From the NCBI GenBank assembly GCA_003223255.1, contig QHYJ01000266.1, positions 1,876 to 43,763 on the forward strand: 41,888 nucleotides of DNA. Direction: 5' to 3'. Shown here one piece after another: positions 25,366-35,178 of the stretch (positions within the stretch are counted from its first letter, which is position 1; every line of letters starts with the position of its first letter). This DNA is from Acidobacteriota bacterium. GTDB lineage: Bacteria; Acidobacteriota; Terriglobia; Acidiferrales; UBA7541. The position numbers were made by a program, and so were the translations under genes. The notes under the pieces were generated by a model. The model worked only from the letters and a program-made list of their open reading frames with translations. It was not told the origin of the DNA and did no database searches.

Positions 25366-26639
25366 TGAAAGCAGAGATCATCGCAGTGGGTTCGGAATTG
25401 CTGACTCCGGACCGCATGGATACCAACTCGCTCTATCTCACCGAAGAATTGAATAAGCTGGGGATCGAAGTCGTTCGCAAGACGATCGTGGGCGACAACC
25501 GCGAACTGCTGGCGGAAGCGTTTCGTGACGCACTCGACCGCGTGCCATTAATTCTGGCAAGCGGCGGACTCGGACCTACCGAAGATGATTTGACTCGGGA
25601 GACCGTAGCCGAATTGCTGTGCCGCAAACTCATCTTGAATGAAAAAATCCTGCATTACATCGAGTGCCGCTTCCGGCAATTGGGACGCGAAATGCCCGCG
25701 GTGAACGTCCGCCAGGCGATGGTGCCCGAAGGCGCGGAAGTGATGGAGAATCCGCGCGGGTCGGCGCCAGGCTTGTGGCTGGAGGACAAGGGGCGTTGCA
25801 TCGCTTTGCTGCCCGGCCCGCCACGCGAGCTGAAGCCCATGTATCAGGAACAGGTGCTGCCGCGGCTGGAGAAGCGGCGTTCGGGAGAGCGCATGTTTCA
25901 CCGCGAGTTGCGCGTGGCGGGGTTGGGGGAATCGGCCCTCGAACAACGCATCAAGCCTATTTACACGCGCTACTCCGACGTGAATACGACCATTCTTGCA
26001 GCGCCGGGCGAAATCCAGATTCATTTGCGCATGTGGACCGACAACACCTTGCAGGCGGAGAAAACGCTCGATGAAATCGTGCAAGGCTTCGATCTGGCGT
26101 TGACCGACCGGATTTACTCGAAAGACGGTTCTTCGATGGAGGAAGTGATTGCGCGGTTGCTGATGATGAACAAGGCAACGATTTCCGCCGCGGAGAGTTG
26201 CACTGGTGGATTGTTGGCCGAACGTCTGACCAGTATTGCGGGCAGTTCGTCGTATTTTCTGGGTGGCGTGGTTTGTTATAGCAACGACTTGAAGACCTCG
26301 TGGGCGAATGTGCCGGCGGAATTGATTCAGTCGAAAGGCGCGGTGAGCAGCGAAGTGGCGAAGTCGCTGGCGGAAGGCATCCGGCGCAGCGTGGGGAGCA
26401 CACTCGGCGTGGGCATCACAGGAATTGCCGGGCCGGGCGGCGGCAGCGACGAAAAGCCCGTTGGCACCGTGCACATTGCTTTGTCGCACGCAGGCGGCGT
26501 GAAAGAACGCGGGGTACGCTTTCCCGGAGACCGCGAAGCGATTCGCTGGCACGCTTCGCAACTTGCGCTGGACATGGTGCGGCTGCACTTCCTCTACAAC
26601 GGCGGCGAACCACCCCGGCAAGACGTGAAAAGGTCCTGA
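25365..26639 (+). CDS. cinA: CinA, competence/damage-inducible protein with NMN deamidase domain
   Basis: 424 residues from the ATG at 25365. The N-terminal MoaB/MogA-like domain is clear (AEIIAVGSELLTPDRMDTNS, LASGGLGPTEDDLTRETVAE, LLPGPPRELKPMY). The C-terminal PncC-type domain has ISAAESCTGGLLAERLTSIA and GITGIAGPGGGSDEKPVGTV, with the catalytic Ser/Lys set. CinA hydrolyses ADP-ribose and deamidates nicotinamide mononucleotide, recycling NAD by-products. Overlaps the preceding propeller gene by TGATG; pgpA-cinA proximity is common in bacteria. Confidence 0.95.
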   Translation: MKAEIIAVGSELLTPDRMDTNSLYLTEELNKLGIEVVRKTIVGDNRELLAEAFRDALDRVPLILASGGLGPTEDDLTRETVAELLCRKLILNEKILHYIECRFRQLGREMPAVNVRQAMVPEGAEVMENPRGSAPGLWLEDKGRCIALLPGPPRELKPMYQEQVLPRLEKRRSGERMFHRELRVAGLGESALEQRIKPIYTRYSDVNTTILAAPGEIQIHLRMWTDNTLQAEKTLDEIVQGFDLALTDRIYSKDGSSMEEVIARLLMMNKATISAAESCTGGLLAERLTSIAGSSSYFLGGVVCYSNDLKTSWANVPAELIQSKGAVSSEVAKSLAEGIRRSVGSTLGVGITGIAGPGGGSDEKPVGTVHIALSHAGGVKERGVRFPGDREAIRWHASQLALDMVRLHFLYNGGEPPRQDVKRS

Positions 26640-26642
26640 ACG

Positions 26643-27203
26643 GTGCGCCTGTTCGTCGCCCTGGAAATTCCTTCCGGTGTGCGGGAAAATCTCGCCACTT
26701 TGCTTGCTTCGCTGCGCGCTATAACGAAAGAACCACGGTGGGTGCGCGCCGAGAATCTTCACATCACGCTGAAATTCTTGGGAGAAGTTGACGAGGACAA
26801 ACTGGACGCCGTGCGCAGCGCGCTGGGGAAGATTCGTTCCGAGCAGCCGGTTACGCTGGAATTTCGTGGCTTAGGATTTTTCCCCAATGAGAAACATCCG
26901 CGCGTTTTCTGGGCAGGCATCGAGGCGTCAGCGAATTTGAAAACATTGGCTGCGGATATCGAAAGCGCGCTGGAAAAGCTGCGTCCGCGCGAGAACAGGG
27001 AGTTTTCGCCGCACCTGACGCTGGCACGATTCGAACGCCCTAAGTTGCCGGGGGCCCTTCGCAAGGCTATCGCAGAAAATGGGCAGCGCGAATTTGGTTC
27101 CCTGCGGACCAGCGAGTTTCACCTCATTCAGAGCAAGCTGAAACCTTCAGGGGCGGAGTACACTGCGCTCACGAGTTTTCCGTTCGCCCCCAGCGTAGAA
27201 TAA
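26643..27203 (+). CDS. thpR: ThpR, RNA 2',3'-cyclic phosphodiesterase
   Basis: 186 residues beginning at a GTG three bases after the cinA stop. Two H-x-T-x motifs of the 2H phosphoesterase fold are visible: HITLKFLGEV and HLTLARFER. It opens 2',3'-cyclic phosphates on RNA ends and was first known as an RNA ligase. Length is usual. Co-directional with cinA and plsY. Confidence 0.92.
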   Translation: MRLFVALEIPSGVRENLATLLASLRAITKEPRWVRAENLHITLKFLGEVDEDKLDAVRSALGKIRSEQPVTLEFRGLGFFPNEKHPRVFWAGIEASANLKTLAADIESALEKLRPRENREFSPHLTLARFERPKLPGALRKAIAENGQREFGSLRTSEFHLIQSKLKPSGAEYTALTSFPFAPSVE

Positions 27204-27209
27204 CACCGC

Positions 27210-27851
27210 ATGCTCGCGCCAAACTTTTCGATGACTCTTCTTGCGATTCCATTAGCCGCTTACTTCCTCGGGTCGATTCCCTTTGGGCTGATCTTGACGC
27301 GAGTGTTTGGAGGCGGCGACGTCCGCGGGGTGGGAAGCGGAAACATCGGAGCGACGAACGTGGTGCGAGCGGCAGGCCTGTCGGCGGGCCTGTTTACTTT
27401 GCTGCTGGACGCAGCGAAAGGCGCAGGCGCCGTTTTGCTAGCCGAAACGCTTTCCAACGACAGCGCCACGTGGATGATTGCCGCGATTGCCGCGCTGGTG
27501 GGGCATTGTTTTCCGGTATGGCTGAAGTTCAGAGGCGGCAAAGGAGTGGCCACGGCGGTGGGCGCGTTTCTGGTGCTGTCGCCGCTCGCCTGCCTTGCGG
27601 CTGTGATTCTGTTCCTCCTGGTTGTGGTTTTTTGGCGGTATGTCTCCCTGGGCTCGATTTCCGCTGCCGCGGCAATGCCGCTGCTGATTTATTTTCTTTG
27701 GGCACCGCGCCACGCACCATCGCTGGCGGTCACGATGGGGACCTTTGCTGCCGCGCTGCTCATCATCTACAAGCACCGCGGAAATTTGCGGCGGCTCATG
27801 GAAGGCGTGGAGCCCAAATTCTCTTTCTCCAAAAATAAGGGAGCGCAATGA
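27210..27851 (+). CDS. plsY: PlsY, acyl-phosphate glycerol-3-phosphate acyltransferase
   Basis: 213 residues, five to six helices. Three conserved loops: GSIPFGLIL, GSGNIGATNVVRAAG and KFRGGKGVATAVGAFL. It transfers acyl groups from acyl-phosphate to glycerol-3-phosphate, the first step of phospholipid synthesis. A second ATG at codon 8 is also possible; no clear ribosome site before either. The stop overlaps gpsA (ATGA), coupling the enzyme to the one that makes its substrate. Confidence 0.95.
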   Translation: MLAPNFSMTLLAIPLAAYFLGSIPFGLILTRVFGGGDVRGVGSGNIGATNVVRAAGLSAGLFTLLLDAAKGAGAVLLAETLSNDSATWMIAAIAALVGHCFPVWLKFRGGKGVATAVGAFLVLSPLACLAAVILFLLVVVFWRYVSLGSISAAAAMPLLIYFLWAPRHAPSLAVTMGTFAAALLIIYKHRGNLRRLMEGVEPKFSFSKNKGAQ

Positions 27852-28864
27852 CGCGAATCGTCATTCTGGGAGCGGGAGGCTGGGGAACGGCGCTTTCGGT
27901 AGTGCTGTCACGCGCGCGGAAACCACACGAGATTGCGCTCTGGGCGCGCAACGCTACCCTCGCACAGGCATTGCAAAATCATCGCGAAAACACTGCATAT
28001 TTGGCGGGAGTCCGCTTACCCGATGGGATTCGTGTAACCCATGACCTGCCTTCGGCGCTGGCAGCGGCGCAGGTGGTGGTTGGCGCGGTGCCCTCGGTGC
28101 ATGCGCGTGCCGTTTACGCGCAAGCTCTTCCCTGCGTCACGCCAGAGATGGTTTTTGTGAGCGCAACAAAAGGGCTCGAACCTGCGACCCACTTGCGCAT
28201 GAGCTTGGTTCTCGCACAAGTGCTGGCAAAAGGCGGAGCCGTGGAGCCTTTGCAGCGCATTGCGGTGCTCTCGGGACCATCGTTCGCTGCGGAAGTTGCA
28301 CGAGGCCAGCCGACCGCGGTGGTGCTGGCCGCGCAAGATGCGGCACTCGCGAGCCTGCTGCAGGAAGAACTTTCCGGGCCGTCCTTTCGCCTCTACACCA
28401 ACGACGATGTGCTTGGTGTCGAACTCGCTGGCGCGACGAAAAACGTGATGGCCATTGCGGCGGGAGCCTGCCAGGGGCTGGGGCTGGGCTCGAATCCGTT
28501 GGCGGCGCTGATCACCCGCGGCCTGGCGGAAATGATGCGGCTCGCGGCGGCGCTGGGAGCGTGGCCGGAAACGCTGAGTGGGTTGGCCGGCTTGGGCGAT
28601 TTGGTCCTGACCTGCACGGGAGCGCTCAGCCGCAACCGGCATGTGGGAATCGAACTGGGCAAAGGTCGCAAGCTGCCCGAAATCCTCGCCGGCATGCGCA
28701 TGATCGCCGAGGGCGTGGGTACAGCCTCACCGCTGTTGGCGCTGGCCCGCGAACACGGAATCGAGATGCCCATTACGGAGCAGGTGGACGCCATCCTGCA
28801 TCGCGGAAAATCGCCGAAAGACGCGATTCGCGAAATCATGGATCGGCCACTAAAGCGCGAATAA
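27848..28864 (+). CDS. gpsA: GpsA, NAD(P)H-dependent glycerol-3-phosphate dehydrogenase
   Basis: 338 residues. The nucleotide-binding GAGGWGTALSVVLSR loop, SATKGLE, SGPSFAAEVARGQPTAVVLA and the catalytic-lysine helix ELAGATKNVMAIAAG are present, as is GLAGLGDLVLTCTGALSRNR. It reduces dihydroxyacetone phosphate to glycerol-3-phosphate for PlsY, encoded directly upstream with a four-base overlap. Last gene of the operon. Confidence 0.96.
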   Translation: MTRIVILGAGGWGTALSVVLSRARKPHEIALWARNATLAQALQNHRENTAYLAGVRLPDGIRVTHDLPSALAAAQVVVGAVPSVHARAVYAQALPCVTPEMVFVSATKGLEPATHLRMSLVLAQVLAKGGAVEPLQRIAVLSGPSFAAEVARGQPTAVVLAAQDAALASLLQEELSGPSFRLYTNDDVLGVELAGATKNVMAIAAGACQGLGLGSNPLAALITRGLAEMMRLAAALGAWPETLSGLAGLGDLVLTCTGALSRNRHVGIELGKGRKLPEILAGMRMIAEGVGTASPLLALAREHGIEMPITEQVDAILHRGKSPKDAIREIMDRPLKRE

Positions 28865-28903
28865 CGCGAAAAGTCTGCGATTCGCCTGCCTTGGGGGGGC
28901 CAA

Positions 28904-28919
28904 TAGTACCAAAGTCCTA
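28904..28919. promoter_or_regulatory. Operator-like dyad upstream of the HD-GYP gene
   Basis: TAGTACCAAAGTCCTA is an inverted repeat with one mismatch (TAGTAC against GTCCTA around CAAA), preceded by a run of seven G and CCAA. It is about 75 bases before the start of the Cache-HD-GYP gene and looks like a binding site for a dimeric regulator. No protein can be assigned. Confidence 0.4.
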
Positions 28920-28992
28920 GTTGCAGTTGCGAGACGCGCTGCTGCAGTTGTCCACCTGAGGCTTCTTTCCCAACCTAAAATTGAGAGTAAGG

Positions 28993-30742
28993 ATGCCGCC
29001 CACCGCTCAATCTCTTTGGACTCTGTGGAAACGCCTGCGCGCAGGCCATGTCCGCATCCTTTGGCTTGTTCTGGGCGCGCTCCTGATGGTCAGCGTCTTG
29101 CCTCTGGGACTGTATCACCGGCTGGTTTTGCAACTTAGCCAAGACAAACTGGTGAACACCGAGCGCGTGCAGCAAACCGACTTGGTGCGCTCCCTGGCGC
29201 AGGAAATCCAGAACTTTGAATCCAACCTAACACAACAACTGCTGAGCGAACGGCAAATTTTGGACCTCACCGGCCTCATTGACAACGTGGAAGATCCGGC
29301 CGCGGAACCCAAGGTGACCCATCTGCTCGAAAATTTTGTCGAAAGCAACCCAAACACGTTCATTTACCTGACCGCCGTGGGCAAGTCCGGCCGAGGCACA
29401 AGTGCCTCCCAAGGAAATTTTCGCGCCGAGCAAGATCCGTTCGTAGCCAAGGCGCTGCAGCGCGCTTTCGTCACCTGCCTGCAATCACAGCAACTGCAGG
29501 TGACGAAATTTCGCAGCGATCCGCTGGCGCTGGTGCCGGACAATCGGCCGGCGTTTGTGGTAGCGGTTCCGCTGAAGGATATGAACGACAATTTCACCGG
29601 CATGCTGGCAGCGGTGGTTTCGCTGGACCCCATTCTAAGGCGATTGCAGGATGCCAGCGTGCGCGGGCGCACCGTTTTTATCGTGGACCGTAACGGCCGC
29701 ATCGTCGCGCACGATGACACGAAGGATTTCGTTCCCGGCGCCGATGCGCGGGACAACCCCTTGGTCGCGCAAGTGCGTGCCCTCCCTCAGGATCTGCGTC
29801 GGCACCTACAGCACCTTCCCCGAGCTGAATTGGGCGGTCATTGCGGAGCGGCCCCTGGACAAAGCCGAAAGCGACACGGGAGTCGATGAGCTAAACCGGC
29901 AGGCGCTGGCGTTCGTCAGCATCGTGGTGCTGGCGGCCATAGTGGTGGGATATTTCTTCGCGGTGGGCATTAGCGGGCCCATCCGCGGGCTTGCCGCCTC
30001 GACCCGCGCGATCAGCCGCGGCGAATTCCACCAGCGGTCCGTGGCTCACGGCGCGTTGGAGATCAGCGAACTCGCCGAGAATTTCAACAAGATGGCCAGC
30101 GACATCGAAGAATTCATCGAGAAGCTGAAAGAAGCGGCCGAAGAAAACCGCGAACTGTTTATCGGCTCGATTCGCATGCTGGCCGCGGCCATCGACGAAA
30201 AGGACCCCTACACGCGAGGTCACTCCGGTCGTGTGGCGAAGTACTCCACGCTGATTGGACAGGAGTTGGGGCTTTCCGAGGAAGAGCTGGACAAGCTGCG
30301 CATTTCGGCGCTGTTGCACGACGTGGGAAAGATCGGCGTCGAAGACCGCGTGCTGAAAAAGCCAGGCGCGCTGACCACCGAAGAATTCGGCTTGATGAAG
30401 CAGCACACGGTGAAAGGTGCCAACATCATGCGTCCGGTTTCGCAGCTCAAAGACGTACTGCCGGGAATCGAACTGCACCACGAGCACATGGATGGCCGCG
30501 GCTATCCCTACGGATTGACAGGGCCGCAAATTCCCCTTATGGCGCGGATCATCGGCGTCGCCGATACTCTCGATGCCGTGACCACCAACCGCCCGTATCA
30601 GACGGCCATGGACTTGGATTTCGCCCTCGAACGGATCCGCAACCTGACCGGCACCAAGTTCGACGCGGTGGTCGTAAATGCGCTGGAATCTGCCGTACAG
30701 CACGGCAAGTTGCGGCTCAGCGCGGTGGAAGTCCATGTTTAG
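28993..30742 (+). pseudogene. Cache-HAMP-HD-GYP cyclic-di-GMP phosphodiesterase, frameshifted
   Basis: The first frame (ATG at 28993) encodes a membrane helix (ILWLVLGALLMVSVLPLGLY) and an extracellular dCache-type sensor domain up to about 29795 (TVFIVDRNGRIVAHDDTKDF). It then runs out at 29889. The matching continuation, GTYSTFPELNWAVIAERPL, is in the +1 frame from about 29799, then a second helix (VSIVVLAAIVVGYFFAVG), a HAMP region, and an HD-GYP domain with HDVGKIG, HHEHMDGRGYPYG and DPYTRGHSGRVA. A lesion between 29790 and 29800, probably with a deletion, separates the sensor from the output. The HD-GYP catalytic residues are intact, but the frame has no obvious start of its own. Confidence 0.8.
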
Positions 30743-30786
30743 CTAACTAATTAATGACGTTAAGGCTCTAGATCACGGGGCTTGAA

Positions 30787-31236
30787 ATGAAAAGAAGCAG
30801 AAAGCTGGAAATCTTGCAGACCATCAGTTGTTTTCTGTGTGTTGTGGTGGCATGGTTGCACCTCGACACCCTAGGAGCTTCCGAGTTCATAGGAGGCAAG
30901 CTTACAGGTCCTTTGTTTGAGATGGTCGAGAATGGAATTGTTCTCTTCCTCTTGGCAATACTCCTCATGCCTTTCTATCGCCGCACGACAACCGCCATGG
31001 CTCTTACCGCCTCGCTCTTGTGCATGCCTTTTTATTTGTACTTCTTAGCTCCAGGTCCCTTTCGCCGAGTTTTTAGGGGCGAATACTCAGTTCCCTTGGT
31101 CGCACCTTTCGTCTGGAGTAGTTGGGCATTCATCGGAATCCTGTCCCTGGCATTCGCCATACTTGTAAGCGTTCGCTGCCTTGCAATGACAGACTCCGAG
31201 AGCGGGCCCGAGCCAAACACCGGGGTCACCTCATAG
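30787..31236 (+). CDS. Unknown four-helix membrane protein
   Basis: 149 residues with four hydrophobic stretches (ISCFLCVVVAWLHL, GIVLFLLAILLMPFY, AMALTASLLCMPFYLYFL, AFIGILSLAFAILVSV). Not recognised. The ATG follows a TTGAA with no clear ribosome site. By eye the coding sequence is poorer in G/C at third positions than its neighbours, which could mean a recent arrival. Lies between the broken HD-GYP gene and ftsY. Confidence 0.55.
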   Translation: MKRSRKLEILQTISCFLCVVVAWLHLDTLGASEFIGGKLTGPLFEMVENGIVLFLLAILLMPFYRRTTTAMALTASLLCMPFYLYFLAPGPFRRVFRGEYSVPLVAPFVWSSWAFIGILSLAFAILVSVRCLAMTDSESGPEPNTGVTS

Positions 31237-31294
31237 TTGGTTGACCGCTTCTGCTACAATTTTGGGTTGCGCTGGAAGCTTGGCGTGCGACCGT

Positions 31295-32266
31295 ATGATC
31301 TCCCTATTTGGAAAAAACGAGCCGGAACCGACATTTCTTGAGAAGCTGAAGAAATCCGTCAGCAAAACGAAGGCGGCGCTTTCCGGGACGGTGGATACGA
31401 TTTTTCTCGGCGAGCGCAAAATCGATCCCGCGATCCTCAAGAATTTGGAAACCGCGCTGCTTTCCGCCGACCTGGGGGTGAAACCCACGCGCGAAATTCT
31501 CGACGCCGTGCGCGAAAAATTGGATCGTAACGCGCTCTCGGACGCCGCGCAGCTCAAGGGAGAAATCAAGTCGCATATCGTTCGCATCCTGAGTGCCTCG
31601 ACGAAACCGGATGTGGCCGACGCGGGCGGCATTCCGGCTTCACCGAACGGTGCTGGAACCCGCGTGATTTTTGTCGTCGGCGTCAATGGCGCGGGCAAGA
31701 CCACTAGCATCGGCAAACTCGCCAACCGACTGCGGCAGGAAAAACGCAACGTTGTGCTTTGTGCCGCGGACACCTTTCGCGCTGCAGCCATCGAGCAGCT
31801 CGAAATTTGGGCGCAGCGCAACGGCGTGGAAGTAGTCAAGCAGAAATCCGGCGCCGACCCGGCTGCTGTGGTTTATGACGCCATGGCGGCAGCCAAGGCG
31901 CGCACCGCCGATGTGGTCATCGTGGATACCGCCGGGCGCCTGCACACCAAATCGAACCTCATGGCCGAACTCGAAAAAATGAAACGCACCGCTGCAAAAG
32001 TGATTCCCGGCGCGCCGCACGATGTTCTCTTGGTTCTCGACGCAACCACGGGGCAAAACGGTCTGGCACAGGCACGCGAGTTCACTTCGACGGTCGGTGT
32101 CACGGGAATCATTCTCACCAAACTGGACGGCACGGCCAAGGGCGGCATCGTCGTGGCCATCTCGCGCGAACTGGGCCTGCCGATTCGCTTTGTCGGCACC
32201 GGTGAACAAATCAACGACCTGGTGCCCTTCGACGCCGAAGCGTACGCCAATTCCCTTTTCGACTAA
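31295..32266 (+). CDS. ftsY: FtsY, signal recognition particle receptor
   Basis: 323 residues from the ATG at 31295; an upstream start (31241) is open but weak. The NG domain is complete: helical N domain, G1 VGVNGAGKTTSIGKLA, DTFRAAAIEQLEIWA, DTAGRLHTKSNLM, TKLDGTAKGGIVVAI and the C-terminal GTGEQINDLVPFD. The acidic N-terminal A domain is nearly absent, as in many non-enteric bacteria. It docks ribosome-SRP complexes at the membrane. ribD starts three bases after its stop. Confidence 0.96.
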   Translation: MISLFGKNEPEPTFLEKLKKSVSKTKAALSGTVDTIFLGERKIDPAILKNLETALLSADLGVKPTREILDAVREKLDRNALSDAAQLKGEIKSHIVRILSASTKPDVADAGGIPASPNGAGTRVIFVVGVNGAGKTTSIGKLANRLRQEKRNVVLCAADTFRAAAIEQLEIWAQRNGVEVVKQKSGADPAAVVYDAMAAAKARTADVVIVDTAGRLHTKSNLMAELEKMKRTAAKVIPGAPHDVLLVLDATTGQNGLAQAREFTSTVGVTGIILTKLDGTAKGGIVVAISRELGLPIRFVGTGEQINDLVPFDAEAYANSLFD

Positions 32267-32269
32267 ATC

Positions 32270-33403
32270 GTGAACGAACACGACATTCGCTTCATGGAGC
32301 ACGCACTCGGGCTCGCGCGCAAAGGCATCGGCCTGGCAAGCCCGAACCCGACCGTGGGCTGCGTCATCGTGCGCGACGGACAGATCGTTGGCGAAGGCTT
32401 TCATCAATATGAATGGCGTGACCACGCGGAAATCGTAGCGCTGAAATCGGCAGGAGAAAAAGCGCGCGGCGCGACGTTGTACGTGACACTCGAACCGTGC
32501 AACCACAAAGGCCGCACGGGCCCGTGCACGGAAGCGATCATCGCCGCAGGGGTGCAGCGCGTGGTCGCAGCGATGCAAGATCCGAATCCCGTCAATTCCG
32601 GCCGCGGGTTCGAACTTCTGGGCCAGACAAGCATAGAGGTGGTAACCGACATTTGCGAAGCGGAAGCGCGCCGCCTGAACGAGTCGTTTACCTGCTGGAT
32701 TCGCACGAAGAAGCCTTTTGTTACATTAAAGTCCGCACTGACGCTCGATGGTCAGCTCGCTCTGCCACCATCGGGAAAGCGAGGAGCAAAGAACTCTGGC
32801 AAGCGCAGCAGGTCCGGGTGGATCTCTTCCGAGGAGTCGCGCGCCGAAGTTCATCGCATGCGTCATGCATCGGACGCATTGCTCACCGGAATCGGGACGA
32901 TTCTCGCAGACGATCCGCTGCTTACGGATCGCAGCCGTTTGCCACGCCGCCGACGGCCTTTGCGCGTCGTACTTGATTCAATGCTGCGGTTACCGCCGAA
33001 CGCGCGCATTGTCGAAACGGCCGACGACGACCTACTCGTTTTTACGGCGGCTTCGCTGAAATCACCCAAAGTGCGGAAATTGCAGAATGCCGGTGTCGAG
33101 ATCGTCCACGCGAAAACAAAAAACGGCCGCATCGATCTGCAAACCGTTTTGGCAGAGCTTGGCCGTCGCGAAATCCTTAGCGTTTTGCTGGAGGCGGGCC
33201 CCACGCTGAACGGTGCTGCTCTTGCCGCGGGCATCGTCCACAAACTTTTTCTCTTCTACGCACCGAAAATTGCGGGAGAGAACAAAGTACCGTTCGCGCT
33301 GGCTCCCAGTCTCAAGTTGCTTCCACTTCAGAACATCTGCACATACCAGTTCGGCCCTGATCTTGCCATCGAAGGTTATTTGCAGGACGCCTGCAGGAAA
33401 TAA
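32270..33403 (+). CDS. ribD: RibD, bifunctional riboflavin deaminase/reductase
   Basis: 377 residues starting at GTG. The N-terminal deaminase has the zinc ligands His52-Ala-Glu54, Cys77 (LEPCNHKGRTG) and Cys86. The C-terminal reductase begins at FVTLKSALTLDGQLAL and includes DALLTGIGTILADDPLLTDR and LEAGPTLNGAAL. It performs the second and third steps of riboflavin synthesis. An insert of about 14 residues rich in Lys/Gly/Ser (PPSGKRGAKNSGKRS) sits where most homologues go straight to W-I-S/T. Follows ftsY; no FMN riboswitch is seen upstream. Confidence 0.94.
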   Translation: MNEHDIRFMEHALGLARKGIGLASPNPTVGCVIVRDGQIVGEGFHQYEWRDHAEIVALKSAGEKARGATLYVTLEPCNHKGRTGPCTEAIIAAGVQRVVAAMQDPNPVNSGRGFELLGQTSIEVVTDICEAEARRLNESFTCWIRTKKPFVTLKSALTLDGQLALPPSGKRGAKNSGKRSRSGWISSEESRAEVHRMRHASDALLTGIGTILADDPLLTDRSRLPRRRRPLRVVLDSMLRLPPNARIVETADDDLLVFTAASLKSPKVRKLQNAGVEIVHAKTKNGRIDLQTVLAELGRREILSVLLEAGPTLNGAALAAGIVHKLFLFYAPKIAGENKVPFALAPSLKLLPLQNICTYQFGPDLAIEGYLQDACRK

Positions 33404-33409
33404 TTCTGT

Positions 33410-34411
33410 TCACTCCGAAACACGCAAGACCGCGGCGCCCGGAATGGCGTCGTTCTTGAGGGCTTTGAGCGCGCGATTGGCGTCATGCAACGGAAAAATC
33501 TGCACGTGCGTCTGAATCGGGACTTCTCCCGCCACGCGGAGGAAATCCTCGCCATCCTGCCTCGTGTTGTTGGCTACACTTCGAATCATCCGCTCCTGGT
33601 ACAGCAAGTCGTAGGGGAAAGACGGAATCGAACTCATATGAATTCCGCCGAGCACCAGCACGCCGCCTTTCTTCAACGCCTTTAGCGCCCCGGGGACGAT
33701 TTCTCCGGCGGGTGCAAAGACAATCGCGGCATCCAGCTTCTTCGGTGGCTCATCAAACGTTCCGCCCGCCCAGGCCGCTCCCAATTCCAGCGCCAGCTTC
33801 TGATGTCGCGTATTGCGCGTGGAGGCGTAAACCTCCACTTTCCAATGCCGCGCCACTTGAATCGCAACATGTGCCGCGGCCCCGAAGCCATAAAATCCCA
33901 GCCTTCCTCCGGGCTTGATCGCCGAAAGCCGCAGCGAGCGAAATCCGATAATTCCGGCACAAAGAAGCGGCGCGGCTTGCTCGTCGGGAAATCCTTTCGG
34001 AATGGCGTAAACAAAATTCTCCGGCGCGACGATGTACTCGGCGTAGCCGCCGTTCACACTGTAACCGGTGAACTCCGGAGCGTCACACAAATTCTCCGCT
34101 CCCGCGCGGCAGTATTCGCAAGTTCCATCCGTTTTATGCAACCAGGCAATTCCAACGCGCGCCCCGATGGCGAATCGGCGCGCATTTCTGCCAAGCTTCT
34201 CAACGGCGCCAACCACTTGATGCCCGGGAATGACCGGCGACTTGCGCGGTGGCAATTCGCCTTCAATCACGTGTAAATCCGTGCGGCAGACGCCGCAAGC
34301 ATGCACGCGCACTCGAACTTCGCCCTCGTCCGGCTCTGGAACCGCAACGTCGGCAAATTCCAGTGGATTCGTTTCCACTTTCGCCGGCGCCCGCAAGACA
34401 GAAGCCTTCAT
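33410..34411 (-). CDS. Zinc-dependent alcohol dehydrogenase (AdhA-like)
   Basis: 333 residues from the ATG at 34409-34411 (AGAGG upstream). The catalytic zinc ligands are in [18 protein letters not shown] and [10 protein letters not shown]; the structural zinc site is [12 protein letters not shown], where three Cys of the usual four are visible close together with a fourth position replaced by Thr-Gly region. The Rossmann loop reads [17 protein letters not shown]. It oxidises alcohols or reduces aldehydes with NAD(P). Lies between ribD and ribE on the opposite strand, convergent with ribD and divergent from ribE. Confidence 0.9.
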   Translation of the reverse strand: MKASVLRAPAKVETNPLEFADVAVPEPDEGEVRVRVHACGVCRTDLHVIEGELPPRKSPVIPGHQVVGAVEKLGRNARRFAIGARVGIAWLHKTDGTCEYCRAGAENLCDAPEFTGYSVNGGYAEYIVAPENFVYAIPKGFPDEQAAPLLCAGIIGFRSLRLSAIKPGGRLGFYGFGAAAHVAIQVARHWKVEVYASTRNTRHQKLALELGAAWAGGTFDEPPKKLDAAIVFAPAGEIVPGALKALKKGGVLVLGGIHMSSIPSFPYDLLYQERMIRSVANNTRQDGEDFLRVAGEVPIQTHVQIFPLHDANRALKALKNDAIPGAAVLRVSE

Positions 34412-34508
34412 CGCCAAACCTCTGGCAAGAGCTGCCCGGCTACAGTCTAGTGCTAAGTAGCCCTCGACGCGAAATGCTGTACACTCAATCGCAGAGGCGC
34501 AAGCAAAC

Positions 34509-35165
34509 GTGTTCACAGGGATCATCGAGCACCGCGGCACCATCGAATCTCTCGATCTGCATCGCGAGGGCGGCCGGGTTACGATTCACGCACCGTCGCT
34601 CGGCCCGTCGCTCGCGGTCGCGAACAGCATCGCTGTGAACGGCTGCTGCCTGACCATCGTGAGAATCCACAACGGACGATTCTCCGTTGATCTCTCCGGC
34701 GAAACGATTGCCAAAACCTCCTTCGGCGCAAACGAGCGCGGGCTTCGCGTGGGCTCGCGCGTCAATCTCGAGCAACCGCTCACGGCGGGCAGGGAATTCG
34801 GCGGCCACTTTGTTCTGGGGCACGTGGACACGGTCGGCTACGTGACGCACTTGACGCCGGAAGGCGAAAACTGGTGGTACGGCGTGCAAGTGCCTGAAGA
34901 TTTCGCCCGCTCCATCGTGCCAAAGGGCTCCGTCTCCATTGATGGCATCAGCCTCACCGTCGCGCGCTGGCAAAAGAGCGTCGTGGATATTGCTATTATT
35001 CCTTACACGTACGACCACACCAACGTGCGCGACCGCAAGCCGGGCGACGCCGTCAACCTCGAAGGCGACATCCTCGGAAAATACATCGAGCGTTACCTGG
35101 AAGCCCGGACGGCCCCGATCTCTTCACCGCTTACGGTGGCTCGCTTGATGGAAGAGGGTTTTTAA
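34509..35165 (+). CDS. ribE: Riboflavin synthase alpha chain
   Basis: 218 residues from a GTG at 34509. The start [15 protein letters not shown] is diagnostic. Two lumazine-binding repeats are seen ([15 protein letters not shown]... and [17 protein letters not shown]). It dismutates two lumazine molecules into riboflavin. It shares the pathway with ribD, separated from it by the alcohol dehydrogenase gene. No ribA/ribH are inside the window. Confidence 0.95.
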   Translation: MFTGIIEHRGTIESLDLHREGGRVTIHAPSLGPSLAVANSIAVNGCCLTIVRIHNGRFSVDLSGETIAKTSFGANERGLRVGSRVNLEQPLTAGREFGGHFVLGHVDTVGYVTHLTPEGENWWYGVQVPEDFARSIVPKGSVSIDGISLTVARWQKSVVDIAIIPYTYDHTNVRDRKPGDAVNLEGDILGKYIERYLEARTAPISSPLTVARLMEEGF

Positions 35166-35178
35166 CCTGCAGGGGAGC

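Noticed and set aside
25548-26762. 404-codon minus-strand frame opposite cinA and thpR
   Set aside because: Shadow of two well-recognised genes, with no motif of its own.
28865-28992. Cyclic-di-GMP riboswitch before the HD-GYP gene
   Set aside because: The region does not contain the conserved GEMM-type stem sequences; only a short dyad is visible.
34412-34508. FMN riboswitch before ribE, or before ribD
   Set aside because: No conserved RFN-element boxes found in either upstream region.
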